Notes: generated from the sequence alone by a model not told the origin. Shown: positions 16,743 to 26,206, counted from the first letter of the stretch. The stretch: DNA of 64,000 nucleotides from Pseudomonas sp. GM74 (GCF_000282455.1 NZ_AKJG01000044.1:84200-148199); one strand, 5' to 3'. Program-made: numbers and translations.

Positions 16743-17210
16743 ATGAACCCGAAAACCAACGGCAATAAAAACGGAAGCTTGAATGCTCGACTATTGATGG
16801 TGCCAGCGATTGTTTTTGGATTGCTGGTCTCTCAGGCGGCGCTGGCGGGAGGTAATGGAGATGCCGCGGTAGGCGGTGGTCTTGGTGGGGTGCTAGGCAA
16901 CGTTGTCGGTGGCCAGGTGGGTGGCAGCACGGGCGCAGCCATCGGTGCAGGTGTCGGTGGAGCGGCCGGCAGTGCCATTGCCGCGCCCAAGCGCAGTCGC
17001 ACCGAAGCGGCGGTAGGTGGTGGTTTGGGTGCCGCGGGTGGATCGGTGGTCGGCAACAGTCTTGGCGGTTCGACCGGGTCGGCCATCGGTGCAGGCCTGG
17101 GCGGTGCAGCTGGCGGTGCGGTCGGCAATGATCTGGGGAGTGACAGCGGTCATTCCCATTCCGGTAACGGTTATAAACACTCGAACAAGCACCACAAAAA
17201 GCATCACTAG
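16743..17210 (+). CDS. Secreted glycine-zipper protein (copy 2)
   Basis: A 155-residue paralogue of the preceding protein. It has a basic N-terminal extension, then a signal-like hydrophobic segment ending SQAALA at about residue 36. Glycine-zipper blocks follow (GGSTGAAIGAGVGGAAGSA), and the tail is His/Lys/Ser-rich (KHSNKHHKKHH). The His-rich tail is absent from copy 1 and could bind metal. ATG at 16743 is used; a shorter form from an internal ATG at residue 19 would also give a signal peptide. The tandem arrangement indicates a local duplication. Confidence 0.65.
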   Translation: MNPKTNGNKNGSLNARLLMVPAIVFGLLVSQAALAGGNGDAAVGGGLGGVLGNVVGGQVGGSTGAAIGAGVGGAAGSAIAAPKRSRTEAAVGGGLGAAGGSVVGNSLGGSTGSAIGAGLGGAAGGAVGNDLGSDSGHSHSGNGYKHSNKHHKKHH

Positions 17211-17226
17211 TTGAGCGAGGCATCCC

Positions 17227-17409
17227 ATGACTGCGAAAAGCGAAGGCAAGGAAGAAAAGGGCCCGGGCGGACTGCCATCCATCAACGATCCTGGCAATGA
17301 AGATCCGGGATCGCTGATGGATGATGCGACGGTGCCGCTTAACGATGCTGATGATTTGGGCGATGTGGGGAATATCGAGTTTGAAGATGAGGAAGAGGAC
17401 GAAGATTGA
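17227..17409 (+). CDS. Small acidic protein
   Basis: A 60-residue, very acidic, probably disordered protein. It starts with a Lys/Glu/Gly-rich part and ends in an uninterrupted run of Asp and Glu. It lies 16 bases after the second glycine-zipper gene, with GAGCGAGG upstream, so the two are probably co-transcribed. I do not recognise a family. Confidence 0.5.
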   Translation: MTAKSEGKEEKGPGGLPSINDPGNEDPGSLMDDATVPLNDADDLGDVGNIEFEDEEEDED

Positions 17410-17474
17410 TTGAATCGTGCTGGTAGATTGACCGGTTGTCTAGCTGATCGAACGTGTCCATCGTCCGGTCCTGG

Positions 17475-20400
17475 TCATGTCGTGGCCTGAGTCTGCGCGA
17501 TGCAAGTATTGCTTTGGAGTTTTTGGAGAGGGCACGTTGGACTCACACCCTCACCAACCCCATCTCGCGCCGAGCCTCCTGCCTTGTTCGCCAGTGGACA
17601 GTTCCCGCTCAACCCCAACGGACTCACCCACCCTGTCGGGTTCCGGGTGTACCGATACGGGTTCAACCCACCGGCCAACTTGACCGGATCCGGCGTCAGA
17701 TAACGACCGATCTCGGGATGGTAGTAGCGATGCCGGTTGTAGTGCAGGCCGCTCTCGGCGTCGAAGTATTGCCCCTGAAACCGTAGCGGCTGTTCGAATC
17801 GTTCGCCGTCGCTCTGGCTCAGCTCTCGGAGTTTGCCGTGGGCGGTGTACTTCGCCGACCAGACGATGGCGCCACCGTAACTGGTCAGTTCCTGCGGGGT
17901 GCCGAGGTGGTCGAGTTGGTAGTAGAACGGGCAGGCATCTGCCCGGCCCTTGCCGTCGAGCAGCGCCAGCGGGCGAAAGCTGCCGGGTTCGTAAACGTAG
18001 CTGCGGTAGTGCTCGGGAGCGCTTTCGGCAATGAGTTGGTCGCCTTGCCAGAAGAATTGCGTGGTCTGGCCGTCGACGGTTTTGCGGATGCGCCGTCCGA
18101 AGGCGTCATAGCGGTAGCTGACACTTTTACCGTCCGGGGTGCGGATACTGATCAGGCGGTGCTGGCTGTCGTAGGTGTATTGAGTGACCTGGGGCGGCAT
18201 ACCGCGGCGTTCGCGGATCAGGTTGCCGAAGGCGTCGTAGTCGTAATGGCTGTTGCAGTGGCGGCGCAGACGGTTGCCCTGGAGCACGAACGGGCCCGGA
18301 CGACCATGGATCTGCAGGTTGCCGGCCGGGTCATGGGTGAAGTTCTCCGCGAACTGGTCGCGGGCGTGGCGTACGGCGGTCAGGCGGTCGAGCGCATCGT
18401 ATTGATAGCAGCGTTGACCGTGACGGCTGTCGGCAATCTGCAGGAGATTACCCTTGGCACTGTAGGCATACTCGCGGCGGTACAGCGATCGTTGCTTTTG
18501 GCTGACGGCATGGGCCTGCAAATAGCCTTGCTCGTCGTAGGCGTAATCGCTGAGCAGCAGGCCCTGTTGGCGTTGCTGTTCACGCCCGCCGACAAAACGG
18601 TGGCTGGTCAGGCGCGTGCCATTGAGATCGACGGCAGTGAGGACCCCCCCCTTGGCGTGGTGGTAGACAAGGACACCGCCGTCCGGCAGACGCAGTCGCT
18701 TGAGCCGACCGCAGGCATCGTAGCCGTAACGCAGGGTTCCCCAGCCCTGATGCTCGGTGATCAGCCGGCCCCGGCGGTCGTATTCGAACGCCAACGGGTG
18801 TTCCTGACCGTCATCGACGCGGACCAGTCGCCCGAAGTTGTCATAGTGGTACTCGACCTTGATCCCGTCGGGCAGGGTCTTGAGCAATAAGCGCCCGGCA
18901 CTGTCGCGTTGGTACTGCGTGACGAATTGCGAACCTTCGTCGCCGAACTCGGTTGTCTCCAGCTGCTGGCCATTAGCGTCATACGCATAGGTGGTACGAC
19001 GGCCATCGAAGCCGGTTTCCTGTCGGATCAATCCGCCTGGCGTGTAGTCCAGCCGATAGGTGTCGCCGACCTCGTTTTCGATCTCGGTGAGCAATAGCTG
19101 CGCATGGTCGTAGCGGTACTTCAGTGCACTGCCGTCCGGGTTGATCCGACGGCTGACCAAGTGCAGGTCGTCGGCGTATTCGTAACGGGTTACCCGTCCC
19201 AGTTCGTCGGTTTCGGCGGTGACCTGGCCGTAGGCGTTGTAGCGACAGGCACGGCAGGCACCGGTGGGTAGCGTGGTTCTGGTCAGTCGCCCCACGGCAT
19301 CCCACTCATAGCCGGTGACGGCTCCGTGTTCGTCCTGCCGGGTAATCCGTCGGCCCAGCGCATCGTAGGAAAAAGTGCGCTGGGCACCGTCCGGCAGGGT
19401 CTCCTCCACCAATTGCCCCAAGGCGTTCCAGACAAACCGGTGAGCGCTCTGGTCGGGGAAGCGGATTGTCAACAAGCGCCCCTGCGGGTCGTATAAATAG
19501 CGGGTGATCTGCCCGTCGGGATCGGAGATGGCAGTGATGTCGCCCTGGGTATTGCGCTGACAGGTCCACATCGCCTGGCCACGGGTGAAGGTGCACAGGA
19601 AGCCGTGGCGATAGTCGCAGGATATGGGCGCCTCATCTGGCGCAAGCTGCGTGATCAACCGGCCGGCTTCGTCATACTGGTATTCGGTGACGGCGCCGAG
19701 GGCGTCTTGCTCGGCGATCAGGCGGCCCTGATCGTCGTACGCCTTTTGCAACTCACCGCCGTCGGGCCCGACCTGGCGCACCAACCGTGCACGGCCGTCA
19801 TGAACGTAAACCTCTTCGCTACCGTCGGCGTTGTTTACTGCCACGCAACCTTGATCGTCCCAGGCGTAACGCGCCTCCATTTGCGTAAACGAGGCCCAAT
19901 GATGGATGCAGCGGGCTGCCTTGCCGGAGCGTTCCCACGCCCAGAAAAAGCTCGCGCCGCCGGCCAGTTGCCGTTGCAGGATGACGTGCTGCTCGTCGTA
20001 GTCATAGCGCTCGCTTTCACCTGCGGCGTTGGTTGCCTCGATCAAGCGCTGGCGGGCGTCGTAGCGGTAGCTGACCAGTGTCTGTTCGGTGCGCCAGGTG
20101 TTCGCCTCGGGGGTGCCGCGCTGAAGCACCTGATAGTCGACGGCCACCAGGTGCTTGAGGTCGTAGCGCAGCAATAAGGCGCGGTCGGCGCCGTTGTCCA
20201 GGCGCTGGATCCGGTCACAGCGGTCCCGCTGCACCGTCAGGCGGTTGCCGTAGGCGTCGCTGATCGCGCTGAGCCGGCCGTCACGAAAGTGGTAGAACCG
20301 CGTGGGGTCGTCGGCCAGGGCGAGGATCAGTTCGTCCGGCCTCTCACCGAGGTAAATCGCCGCCCGCGACAGGCTGTTGTGGATCACCGGGCGCTCTGCC

Positions 20401-20783
20401 GTCGGGCGTGGAAAGGGCGTTCGGCGGTTTTCGGGGTCGATCCATAGCACTTGCTCGCCGTGGAATTCCAGGTGCTGGGACAGCGAATGGCTCCAGCCAA
20501 AACCGAGGCCGCTGTCGATTTCGACGGCACTGGTGCGATAGAAGCGGGTGAAGTCGAAGGGCAGGATCCCGTCGAGGGTGCCATTGGTGAGGGGCAGCAA
20601 TCCTTCGCCGGTAACCATCGACACCTGGCCGTTGTGGGTGGCGGTTCGCTCGACGGTGTCGGTGCTGTCGCCGTTGGGGTTTTTCGCCTGTCTGGAGGCG
20701 TCCTCGTAGCGTTCTTGCTTACCGGAGCGAAGTGTCAGGGGACCGCTGGCGGGGCATGCCAATACCTCTTGGGGATCGAACAT
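17475..20783 (-). CDS. Orphan Rhs repeat protein with minimal C-terminal tip
   Basis: A 1102-residue Rhs protein. After a short non-PAAR N-terminus come a DUF6531-like region (about 50-150) and then many YD repeats of the type YDxxGRLxx across about 150-960. The conserved Rhs core end RFQGQYFDAESGLHYNRHRY lies near 1000, and PLGLSG ends near residue 1060. Only 42 residues follow, far too few for the usual toxin domain. No immunity gene sits downstream: the next gene is on the other strand 65 bases away. It is shorter than typical 1400-1600-residue Rhs effectors and lacks PAAR. It may be a decayed effector or a shell whose toxin was lost. Confidence 0.85.
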   Translation of the reverse strand: MFDPQEVLACPASGPLTLRSGKQERYEDASRQAKNPNGDSTDTVERTATHNGQVSMVTGEGLLPLTNGTLDGILPFDFTRFYRTSAVEIDSGLGFGWSHSLSQHLEFHGEQVLWIDPENRRTPFPRPTAERPVIHNSLSRAAIYLGERPDELILALADDPTRFYHFRDGRLSAISDAYGNRLTVQRDRCDRIQRLDNGADRALLLRYDLKHLVAVDYQVLQRGTPEANTWRTEQTLVSYRYDARQRLIEATNAAGESERYDYDEQHVILQRQLAGGASFFWAWERSGKAARCIHHWASFTQMEARYAWDDQGCVAVNNADGSEEVYVHDGRARLVRQVGPDGGELQKAYDDQGRLIAEQDALGAVTEYQYDEAGRLITQLAPDEAPISCDYRHGFLCTFTRGQAMWTCQRNTQGDITAISDPDGQITRYLYDPQGRLLTIRFPDQSAHRFVWNALGQLVEETLPDGAQRTFSYDALGRRITRQDEHGAVTGYEWDAVGRLTRTTLPTGACRACRYNAYGQVTAETDELGRVTRYEYADDLHLVSRRINPDGSALKYRYDHAQLLLTEIENEVGDTYRLDYTPGGLIRQETGFDGRRTTYAYDANGQQLETTEFGDEGSQFVTQYQRDSAGRLLLKTLPDGIKVEYHYDNFGRLVRVDDGQEHPLAFEYDRRGRLITEHQGWGTLRYGYDACGRLKRLRLPDGGVLVYHHAKGGVLTAVDLNGTRLTSHRFVGGREQQRQQGLLLSDYAYDEQGYLQAHAVSQKQRSLYRREYAYSAKGNLLQIADSRHGQRCYQYDALDRLTAVRHARDQFAENFTHDPAGNLQIHGRPGPFVLQGNRLRRHCNSHYDYDAFGNLIRERRGMPPQVTQYTYDSQHRLISIRTPDGKSVSYRYDAFGRRIRKTVDGQTTQFFWQGDQLIAESAPEHYRSYVYEPGSFRPLALLDGKGRADACPFYYQLDHLGTPQELTSYGGAIVWSAKYTAHGKLRELSQSDGERFEQPLRFQGQYFDAESGLHYNRHRYYHPEIGRYLTPDPVKLAGGLNPYRYTRNPTGWVSPLGLSGNCPLANKAGGSARDGVGEGVSPTCPLQKLQSNTCIAQTQATT

Positions 20784-21030
20784 CTGCTGTCTTTCGCTTG
20801 GCGGAGTGTGGAGCTCGAAACTCTGCGGGGGATCGGCGACGAAAGAAGTCGGGAAAGGTGGCGCTTGCTGTAGGGCGATTCGCTAAATCTCGGAGGGCCA
20901 TTCGGCGCAGACCGGGATTTGATCATTGCTCTAGGCCGGTGGCGCTCGCTATGCTGCTGAATCCTTTAATCCCTGGGGCATCGGCCGTACCCGAGCTGCC
21001 CCGGATGCCTTTGAAAACGGATCAGATGCG

Positions 21031-21726
21031 ATGAATGCACCACTGAAAGCATTCGGCCCGATCAAGGCCGTGATTTTCGATATGGACGGCTTGTTGCTGG
21101 ATACAGAGGGCATCTACACCGAAGTTACGTCCATCATTGCCGCGCGTTACGGCCGGACGTTCGACTGGAGCATCAAACAGAACATCATTGGCCGGGGCGC
21201 GGGCGATCTGGCGCGTTATGTGGTTGAAGCGCTGGACTTGCCGATCTCGGCGCAAGAGTTTCTGGTGATCCGCGAGCCGCTGATGCGCGAGCGTTTTCCT
21301 ACGGCCCAGGCAATGCCCGGCGCACAGGAGCTGGTTCGGCATCTGAAGGCCAACAACATTCCCATTGCCGTGGGCACCAGTTCTTCGAGCCAGTCGTTCG
21401 GCCAGAAAACCACTTTGCACCGTGACTGGTTCGCCCTGTTCGACTTCATCGTCACCGCCGATGACCCCGAGGTGGGCGCGGCCAAGCCGGCACCGGATAT
21501 TTTCCTGACGGCGGCGCGGCGCCTGGGTGTTGCACCGGAAGATTGCCTGGTGTTCGAGGATTCGCCCTTCGGTGTCACTGCGGCGAAAGCGGCAGGGATG
21601 ACGGCGATTGCGATTCCGGATGCGGCAATGGCCGACGCCAGGTACGCACATGCCGATGGCATTCTTCGTACGTTGAAGGCGTTCGAGCCGGGCGCATTTG
21701 GTTTGCCGGCGCTTGAGTGGGCCTGA
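21031..21726 (+). CDS. HAD-family phosphatase
   Basis: A 231-residue HAD hydrolase. The nucleophile motif is DMDGLLLDTE at about residues 17-26. The second motif is GTSSSS near 115. The conserved lysine falls around AAKPAPD, and the acidic motif is EDSPFGV. The helical cap between motifs 1 and 2 fits the beta-phosphoglucomutase or pseudouridine-5'-phosphatase-like group. The substrate cannot be told from sequence. A REP hairpin directly follows the stop and separates it from the convergent SDR gene. Confidence 0.85.
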   Translation: MNAPLKAFGPIKAVIFDMDGLLLDTEGIYTEVTSIIAARYGRTFDWSIKQNIIGRGAGDLARYVVEALDLPISAQEFLVIREPLMRERFPTAQAMPGAQELVRHLKANNIPIAVGTSSSSQSFGQKTTLHRDWFALFDFIVTADDPEVGAAKPAPDIFLTAARRLGVAPEDCLVFEDSPFGVTAAKAAGMTAIAIPDAAMADARYAHADGILRTLKAFEPGAFGLPALEWA

Positions 21727-21736
21727 CAAAGAAAAG

Positions 21737-21767
21737 TGTGGGAGCGGGCTTGCTCGCTCCCACATTT
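21737..21767. repeat. Single REP hairpin between convergent genes
   Basis: TGTGGGAGCG and CGCTCCCACA form a perfect stem around a GGCTTGCT loop, with A-rich and T-rich flanks, so it can serve as a bidirectional terminator. It is the same REP core seen at many other sites in this window. Confidence 0.8.
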
Positions 21768-21785
21768 TGCTTTGCGTTCAACGCA

Positions 21786-22532
21786 TCAGGCGCCGAAACC
21801 ACCGTCGATGGTCAGACTCGCGCCAGTGATGTAGCCGGCTTCAGGGCTGACGAGGTAGGCGACGAAGCTGGCGATCTCTTCGGCCTTGCCGTAACGACCC
21901 ACGGCCATCAACGGGATCAGGCTTTGCGCGAAGTCACCCTCGGCCGGGTTCATGTCGGTGTCGACCGGGCCCGGTTGCACGTTATTGATGGTGATGCCTT
22001 GCGGTCCGAGATCGCGGGCCAGGCCTTTGGTCAGGCCGACCAGTGCCGACTTGCTCATGGCGTACGGGCCGCCACCGGCAAAAGGCATGCGGTCGGCGTT
22101 GGTGCTGCCGATGTTGATGATGCGACCGCCTTCGGTCATGTGTCTGGCGGCGGCCTGGGTGGCGATGAACACGCTACGCACGTTGATGGCCAGTGTCTGG
22201 TCGAAGTCTTCGAGTTTGAAGTCGGCCAGTGGTGCGACCGCCAGTACGCCAGCATTGTTGACCAGGATATCCAGGCGACCGAAGGCTTCCACCGTGGCGG
22301 ACACGGCACCGCGGATCGCCTCGGCGTCGGCGCTGTCGGCCTTGATGGCCAGGGCCTTGCCGCCCTTGGCGGTGATGCTGTCTTGCAGTTCTTCGGCCTT
22401 GGCTGTGGAACTGACATAAGTGAAGGCAACGGTCGCGCCTTCAGCGGCCAGGCGCTTGACGATGGCGGCGCCGATACCGCGGGAACCACCTTGAATCAAT
22501 GCCACTTTGCCGCTGAGGTTCTGAGTAGTCAT
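21786..22532 (-). CDS. Short-chain dehydrogenase/reductase
   Basis: A 248-residue classical SDR. The cofactor motif GGSRGIG at residues 15-21, NNAG near 90, and Y-x3-K in YAMSK near 155 are all present, and the C-terminus GASLTIDGGFGA is typical of 3-oxoacyl-ACP reductase-like enzymes. It probably reduces a carbonyl with NAD(P)H; the substrate is unknown. The start at 22532 is the usual SDR N-terminus; a longer frame upstream has no family similarity. It is divergent from a LysR gene, which likely controls it. Confidence 0.85.
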   Translation of the reverse strand: MTTQNLSGKVALIQGGSRGIGAAIVKRLAAEGATVAFTYVSSTAKAEELQDSITAKGGKALAIKADSADAEAIRGAVSATVEAFGRLDILVNNAGVLAVAPLADFKLEDFDQTLAINVRSVFIATQAAARHMTEGGRIINIGSTNADRMPFAGGGPYAMSKSALVGLTKGLARDLGPQGITINNVQPGPVDTDMNPAEGDFAQSLIPLMAVGRYGKAEEIASFVAYLVSPEAGYITGASLTIDGGFGA

Positions 22533-22600
22533 GTCGATCTCCAAGTACCGAGGCGAGATGTCCCGGTTGATGGAGCCTAGTATCGATTCAGGATTACCTG

Positions 22601-22636
22601 CTGTGTAGACCATAATTACGATAGTCTGTGTAAACC
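22601..22636. promoter_or_regulatory. Direct repeats in the SDR/LysR intergenic region
   Basis: CTGTGTAGACC at 22601 and CTGTGTAAACC at 22626 are near-identical units 25 bases apart, with ATAATTACGAT between them. They lie between the divergent starts and are good candidates for the LysR binding site. Confidence 0.4.
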
Positions 22637-22656
22637 AAAAGTTTATAGTGGCGCCT

Positions 22657-23580
22657 ATGGAAACCTTCAGCAGTATCGAATGCTTTGTGCGCAGTGCGGA
22701 GGTAGGCAGCTTTGCCGAAGCGGCGCGGCGCTTGAGCCTGACACCCGCGGCGGTGGGCAAGAGCGTTGCCAAGCTCGAGGCGCGCCTGGGTGTCAGGTTG
22801 TTTCAGCGCAGCACTCGCAGTCTGACCCTGACGGAGGCCGGTCAGTTGTTTCTCGGCGAAGTCAGCGCCAGCCTGCATACGATCCAGAATGCCGTGGCCA
22901 ACCTTGCCAGCGCCGGAGGGCAGCCGGCGGGCACCCTGAAAGTCAGCATGGGGACGGTATTCGGCTGCCTGTACATTGTTCCGATGCTCGGCGAGTTTCT
23001 GCGGCGATTCCCGGCCATCAACCCGGACTGGCACTTCGACAACCGCCAGGTCGATCTGATCGGGCAGGGTTTCGACGCGGCAATCGGCGGCGGATTCGAA
23101 TTGCCTCAAGGCGTGGTGGCCCGCCGGCTGAGTCCGGCGCATCGGGTGTTGGTGGCTACGCAGGACTATCTGGAGACACATGCGGCAATCAGCGAGCCGG
23201 ATGACCTCAAGCACCATGACGGGATCCTGATCCGCTCGCCGCAAACCGGTCGTGTGCGCTCCTGGCAATTGACCCATCGCAATCAGCAACACAGCCCGTT
23301 GATGCTCAAGGCGCGGATGACCATGAGCGATTCCGAGGCCGCCTGCGTCACGGCCGCGCAGGGTCTGGGCATTGCGCTGGTGAGCATGCCGTTTGCTGCA
23401 GGCTATCTGGAGTCGGGCAGGCTGCAACGGGTGTTGCCGGACTGGTACATCGACGACGGCTACACCTCCATCTATTACGCCGAACACAAACTGCTGCCCG
23501 GCAAGACCCGGGCGTTTGTCGATTTCGTCATTGAACAGTTTGCCGAGCGGGGGTTGGGGCAGAGGTTCAGTGCGGTTTGA
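22657..23580 (+). CDS. LysR-family transcriptional regulator
   Basis: A 307-residue LysR regulator. The N-terminal winged helix-turn-helix contains GSFAEAARRLSLTPAAVGKS, and the effector-binding domain runs from about residue 90 to the end. It belongs to the group next to SDR genes that carries the METFSSIECFVRSAE-type start. ATG at 22657 is chosen because the upstream GTG adds only three residues. It most likely controls the divergent SDR gene. Confidence 0.88.
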   Translation: METFSSIECFVRSAEVGSFAEAARRLSLTPAAVGKSVAKLEARLGVRLFQRSTRSLTLTEAGQLFLGEVSASLHTIQNAVANLASAGGQPAGTLKVSMGTVFGCLYIVPMLGEFLRRFPAINPDWHFDNRQVDLIGQGFDAAIGGGFELPQGVVARRLSPAHRVLVATQDYLETHAAISEPDDLKHHDGILIRSPQTGRVRSWQLTHRNQQHSPLMLKARMTMSDSEAACVTAAQGLGIALVSMPFAAGYLESGRLQRVLPDWYIDDGYTSIYYAEHKLLPGKTRAFVDFVIEQFAERGLGQRFSAV

Positions 23581-23597
23581 GGCAGGCTCAGGACCGA

Positions 23598-23699
23598 GGC
23601 GTGGCCATCGCGGGCAAGCCACGCTCCCACAGGTTCTGCGTCGTATCGCGGTGATGAGAGCGACGCAATACTTGTGGGAGCGTGGCTTGCCCGCGATGA
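23598..23699. repeat. Inverted REP pair
   Basis: Two REP copies with the GTGGGAGCGTGGCTTGCCCGCGAT core face each other about 45 bases apart, downstream of the LysR gene and convergent with the racemase gene. Confidence 0.75.
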
Positions 23700-23712
23700 A
23701 CGATAACGCGGT

Positions 23713-24441
23713 CTACCGGGCAAACCGCCCCGGCCAGCCAATGATGTGTTTCGGCCGCGGCGTCGCATAGGTCCGCACTTTCGACGTCGACAGCCCCAAC
23801 CGCACCAATGATTCGGCAATGGTCACCGCAGCCGTCACCCCATCCACCACCGGTACCCCGGTACGCCGGCGAATCTGCTCGTCCAGCCCTGCCATGCCGC
23901 CGCAGCCCAGGCATATCACTTCGGCCTTGTCCCGGGTCACCGCCAGTTCGGCCTGGTGCACGATGGCTTCCAGTGCGCGCTGCGGTTCGTGTTCCAGTTC
24001 CAGCACCGCCAGGCCACTGGCCCGTACCGAGGCGCAACGGTCCCACAGGCCCGAGAGCTTGAGGCGATCTTCGATCAGCGGCACGGTGCGGTCGAGGGTG
24101 GTAACCACGGAATAGGCGTGGCCTAGAAACATCGCCGTGCTGGCGGCGGCATCGGTGATGTCCACCACCGGCACATTGAGCAGTTCCTGCAAGCCTTCAC
24201 GGCCGTGTTCGCCGTAGCCGGCCTGGATCACGGCGTCGAATGGCTGGTCGTAGGACATCACCCGATCCATGACCGCGATGGCCGCCAGGTAACTCTCGAA
24301 ATTGCCTTCGATGGAGTCGGCTCCGAAGTGCGGGGTGAGGCCGACGATTTCCGTGCCGGGGGACGCGACGGCCTGCGCCGAGCGGGCGATGGCTTGGGTG
24401 ATGGATTCGGTGGTGTTTACGTTGACCACGAGAATGCGCAT
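23713..24441 (-). CDS. Aspartate/glutamate-type hydantoin racemase
   Basis: A 242-residue racemase of the Asp/Glu/hydantoin family. N-terminal VVNVNTTESIT, central VVDITDAAA and the Cys-containing ICLGCGGMAG (second catalytic cysteine) match the family. The first catalytic position appears as a GYGEHGREG segment rather than an obvious Cys, so the catalytic pair should be checked. It likely interconverts enantiomers of a hydantoin or related substrate. The upstream permease gene on the same strand is 56 bases away, so the two form a transport-racemisation unit. No hydantoinase is in the window. Confidence 0.75.
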   Translation of the reverse strand: MRILVVNVNTTESITQAIARSAQAVASPGTEIVGLTPHFGADSIEGNFESYLAAIAVMDRVMSYDQPFDAVIQAGYGEHGREGLQELLNVPVVDITDAAASTAMFLGHAYSVVTTLDRTVPLIEDRLKLSGLWDRCASVRASGLAVLELEHEPQRALEAIVHQAELAVTRDKAEVICLGCGGMAGLDEQIRRRTGVPVVDGVTAAVTIAESLVRLGLSTSKVRTYATPRPKHIIGWPGRFAR

Positions 24442-24497
24442 GGGAAGTCCTTATTGCAGGTGGTTCTGCGGCCCGACAACGCCGGGCCGCGACAGGA

Positions 24498-26039
24498 TTA
24501 ATGACTGACGTTGTCGACCGCGATGGCTTCGCCGCTGACGTCGGCGTAGTGCGGTTGGCGCTTGGCGATGATCAGGTAGACCATCCCGGCAATGCCCGCA
24601 CCAACCAGCCAGGAGAACGGCGATACGCTGTGGAACCCAGGCACCAAGGCCAGGACGATGGCGATCAGGGCTGCGGGAATGAACGCCGCCACCGCGCGTA
24701 AATTGACCCCGCGGCTGTAGTAATACGCACCGTTCGGGTCTTCGCTATACAACTGCGGCACGTTGACCTGGCCTTTTCGTACCAGCCAGTAGTCGACCAT
24801 GATCACGCCGTACAAAGGGCCGAGGAGGGCACCGAGGCCGGACAGGAAGTACACGATCACCAGCGGACTGTTGTAGAGGTTCCACGGCAGGATCAGCACG
24901 GCGATGGTCGCGCTGATCAGCCCGGCGCGGCGGAAGGTCAGGTACTTCGGCGCCAGGTTGCTGAGTACGAACGCCGGGGCGACGAAGTTGGCCATGATGT
25001 TCACCGCCACGGTGACGATCAGGAACGCCAGGCAGCCGAGCACCAGGAAAAAGGTATTGGGGATCGAAGCGATGATTTCCGTCGGGCTTTCGATGATCCG
25101 GCCATTGATCTGAAATTGCGCGCCACACAGCAGGACAGTGATGCTGGCGAACACCAGGATATTCACCGGAAGGCCCCAGAAATTGCCGACCTTGATGGTT
25201 TTTCGGCACGGCGAAGAGCGGGCGAAGTCGCAGAAATTGAGGATCAGGGTGCCGTAGATCGCCAGCCACAATGCGCCGCCGGCAAAGATATTGCGCCACA
25301 TCTCAGCGCCAGCCAGCGGCTCACGGATCGACCAGGCGATAGTCGCATCGGCCTGGGTGTACATCCAGGCGGCGAGGGCCGCGACAGTCAGCAGAATTAC
25401 CGGGCCGGCAAACGCCTCATAGCGCCGCACCATTTCCATGCCGTAAGCGAGGATCGCCAGCTGCACGAACCAGATCGCGACGAAACACACCCAGCCCAGG
25501 GTCGACAGACCGAGGATCGAGTTGTGGTCGTAGTCGGCGAACCCGGGATGGATCGCCGTCAACAACACGCGAAACACGACGGACGCGAGGTACGTCTGAA
25601 TCCCGAACCAGGCGATGGCGATCACGGCGCGGATCAACGCGGGAATCTGTGCACCATGAATGCCGAAACTGATCCGGCTGATGACCGGAAAGGGCACCCC
25701 GGTTTTCTGGCCCATGTAGCCAGACAGGTTCATGAAGAAGTAAACCAGCGCCGCGCCGATCCCCAGGGACAGGAGAATCTGCCAGCCACCCAGGCCCAAA
25801 GCGTATAGACCTATGGCAAACGAGTAGTTGGCAATGTTGTGCACGTCGTTGGCCCACAGGGCAAAGATGCTGTAGCGGCCCCAGCGCCGGCCCTCGGACT
25901 TGGTCGGTGCCAGGTCTTTGTTGTGCAATCGGGGACTGAGCACCACGGGGGCGTGATGCGCCTGATTGTCGGCGGTGTGAGTTGAATGGGAGGAGGGTAG
26001 ATCCAGCGCGATGTTGTTATTGGAGAGACTAGTACGCAT
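24498..26039 (-). CDS. NCS1-family nucleobase/hydantoin:cation symporter
   Basis: A 513-residue, twelve-span NCS1 permease, the family that includes the hydantoin transporter Mhp1 and allantoin/cytosine permeases. The N-terminal region after about residue 45 contains NDVHNIANYSFAIG, and span-linked motifs such as VPFPVISRISFG are typical. ATG at 26039 follows AGGAG at a nine-base distance; the frame upstream to 26081 has no support. Followed by the racemase, it likely imports a hydantoin. The substrate is inferred from the neighbour. Confidence 0.82.
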   Translation of the reverse strand: MRTSLSNNNIALDLPSSHSTHTADNQAHHAPVVLSPRLHNKDLAPTKSEGRRWGRYSIFALWANDVHNIANYSFAIGLYALGLGGWQILLSLGIGAALVYFFMNLSGYMGQKTGVPFPVISRISFGIHGAQIPALIRAVIAIAWFGIQTYLASVVFRVLLTAIHPGFADYDHNSILGLSTLGWVCFVAIWFVQLAILAYGMEMVRRYEAFAGPVILLTVAALAAWMYTQADATIAWSIREPLAGAEMWRNIFAGGALWLAIYGTLILNFCDFARSSPCRKTIKVGNFWGLPVNILVFASITVLLCGAQFQINGRIIESPTEIIASIPNTFFLVLGCLAFLIVTVAVNIMANFVAPAFVLSNLAPKYLTFRRAGLISATIAVLILPWNLYNSPLVIVYFLSGLGALLGPLYGVIMVDYWLVRKGQVNVPQLYSEDPNGAYYYSRGVNLRAVAAFIPAALIAIVLALVPGFHSVSPFSWLVGAGIAGMVYLIIAKRQPHYADVSGEAIAVDNVSH

Positions 26040-26206
26040 TCCGGCAGGCTCCTGATGCTCGACGCCGCGATGACTGTGCATGAGCCTTGGCTCGACAAAT
26101 CTTCGTCGCGGGTAGCGAATATCATTGGTTACGGGGCATCTGCAGCCTGTACGGGATAGGGCGCTTCAGGCTTGCGGATCTAAAGTGTGTGTATGTTTTG
26201 AGTTGA

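Noticed and set aside
17838..18890. Plus-strand frame of 350 codons rich in Val and Ala
   Set aside because: It is the antisense of the Rhs gene, whose repeats keep other frames open.
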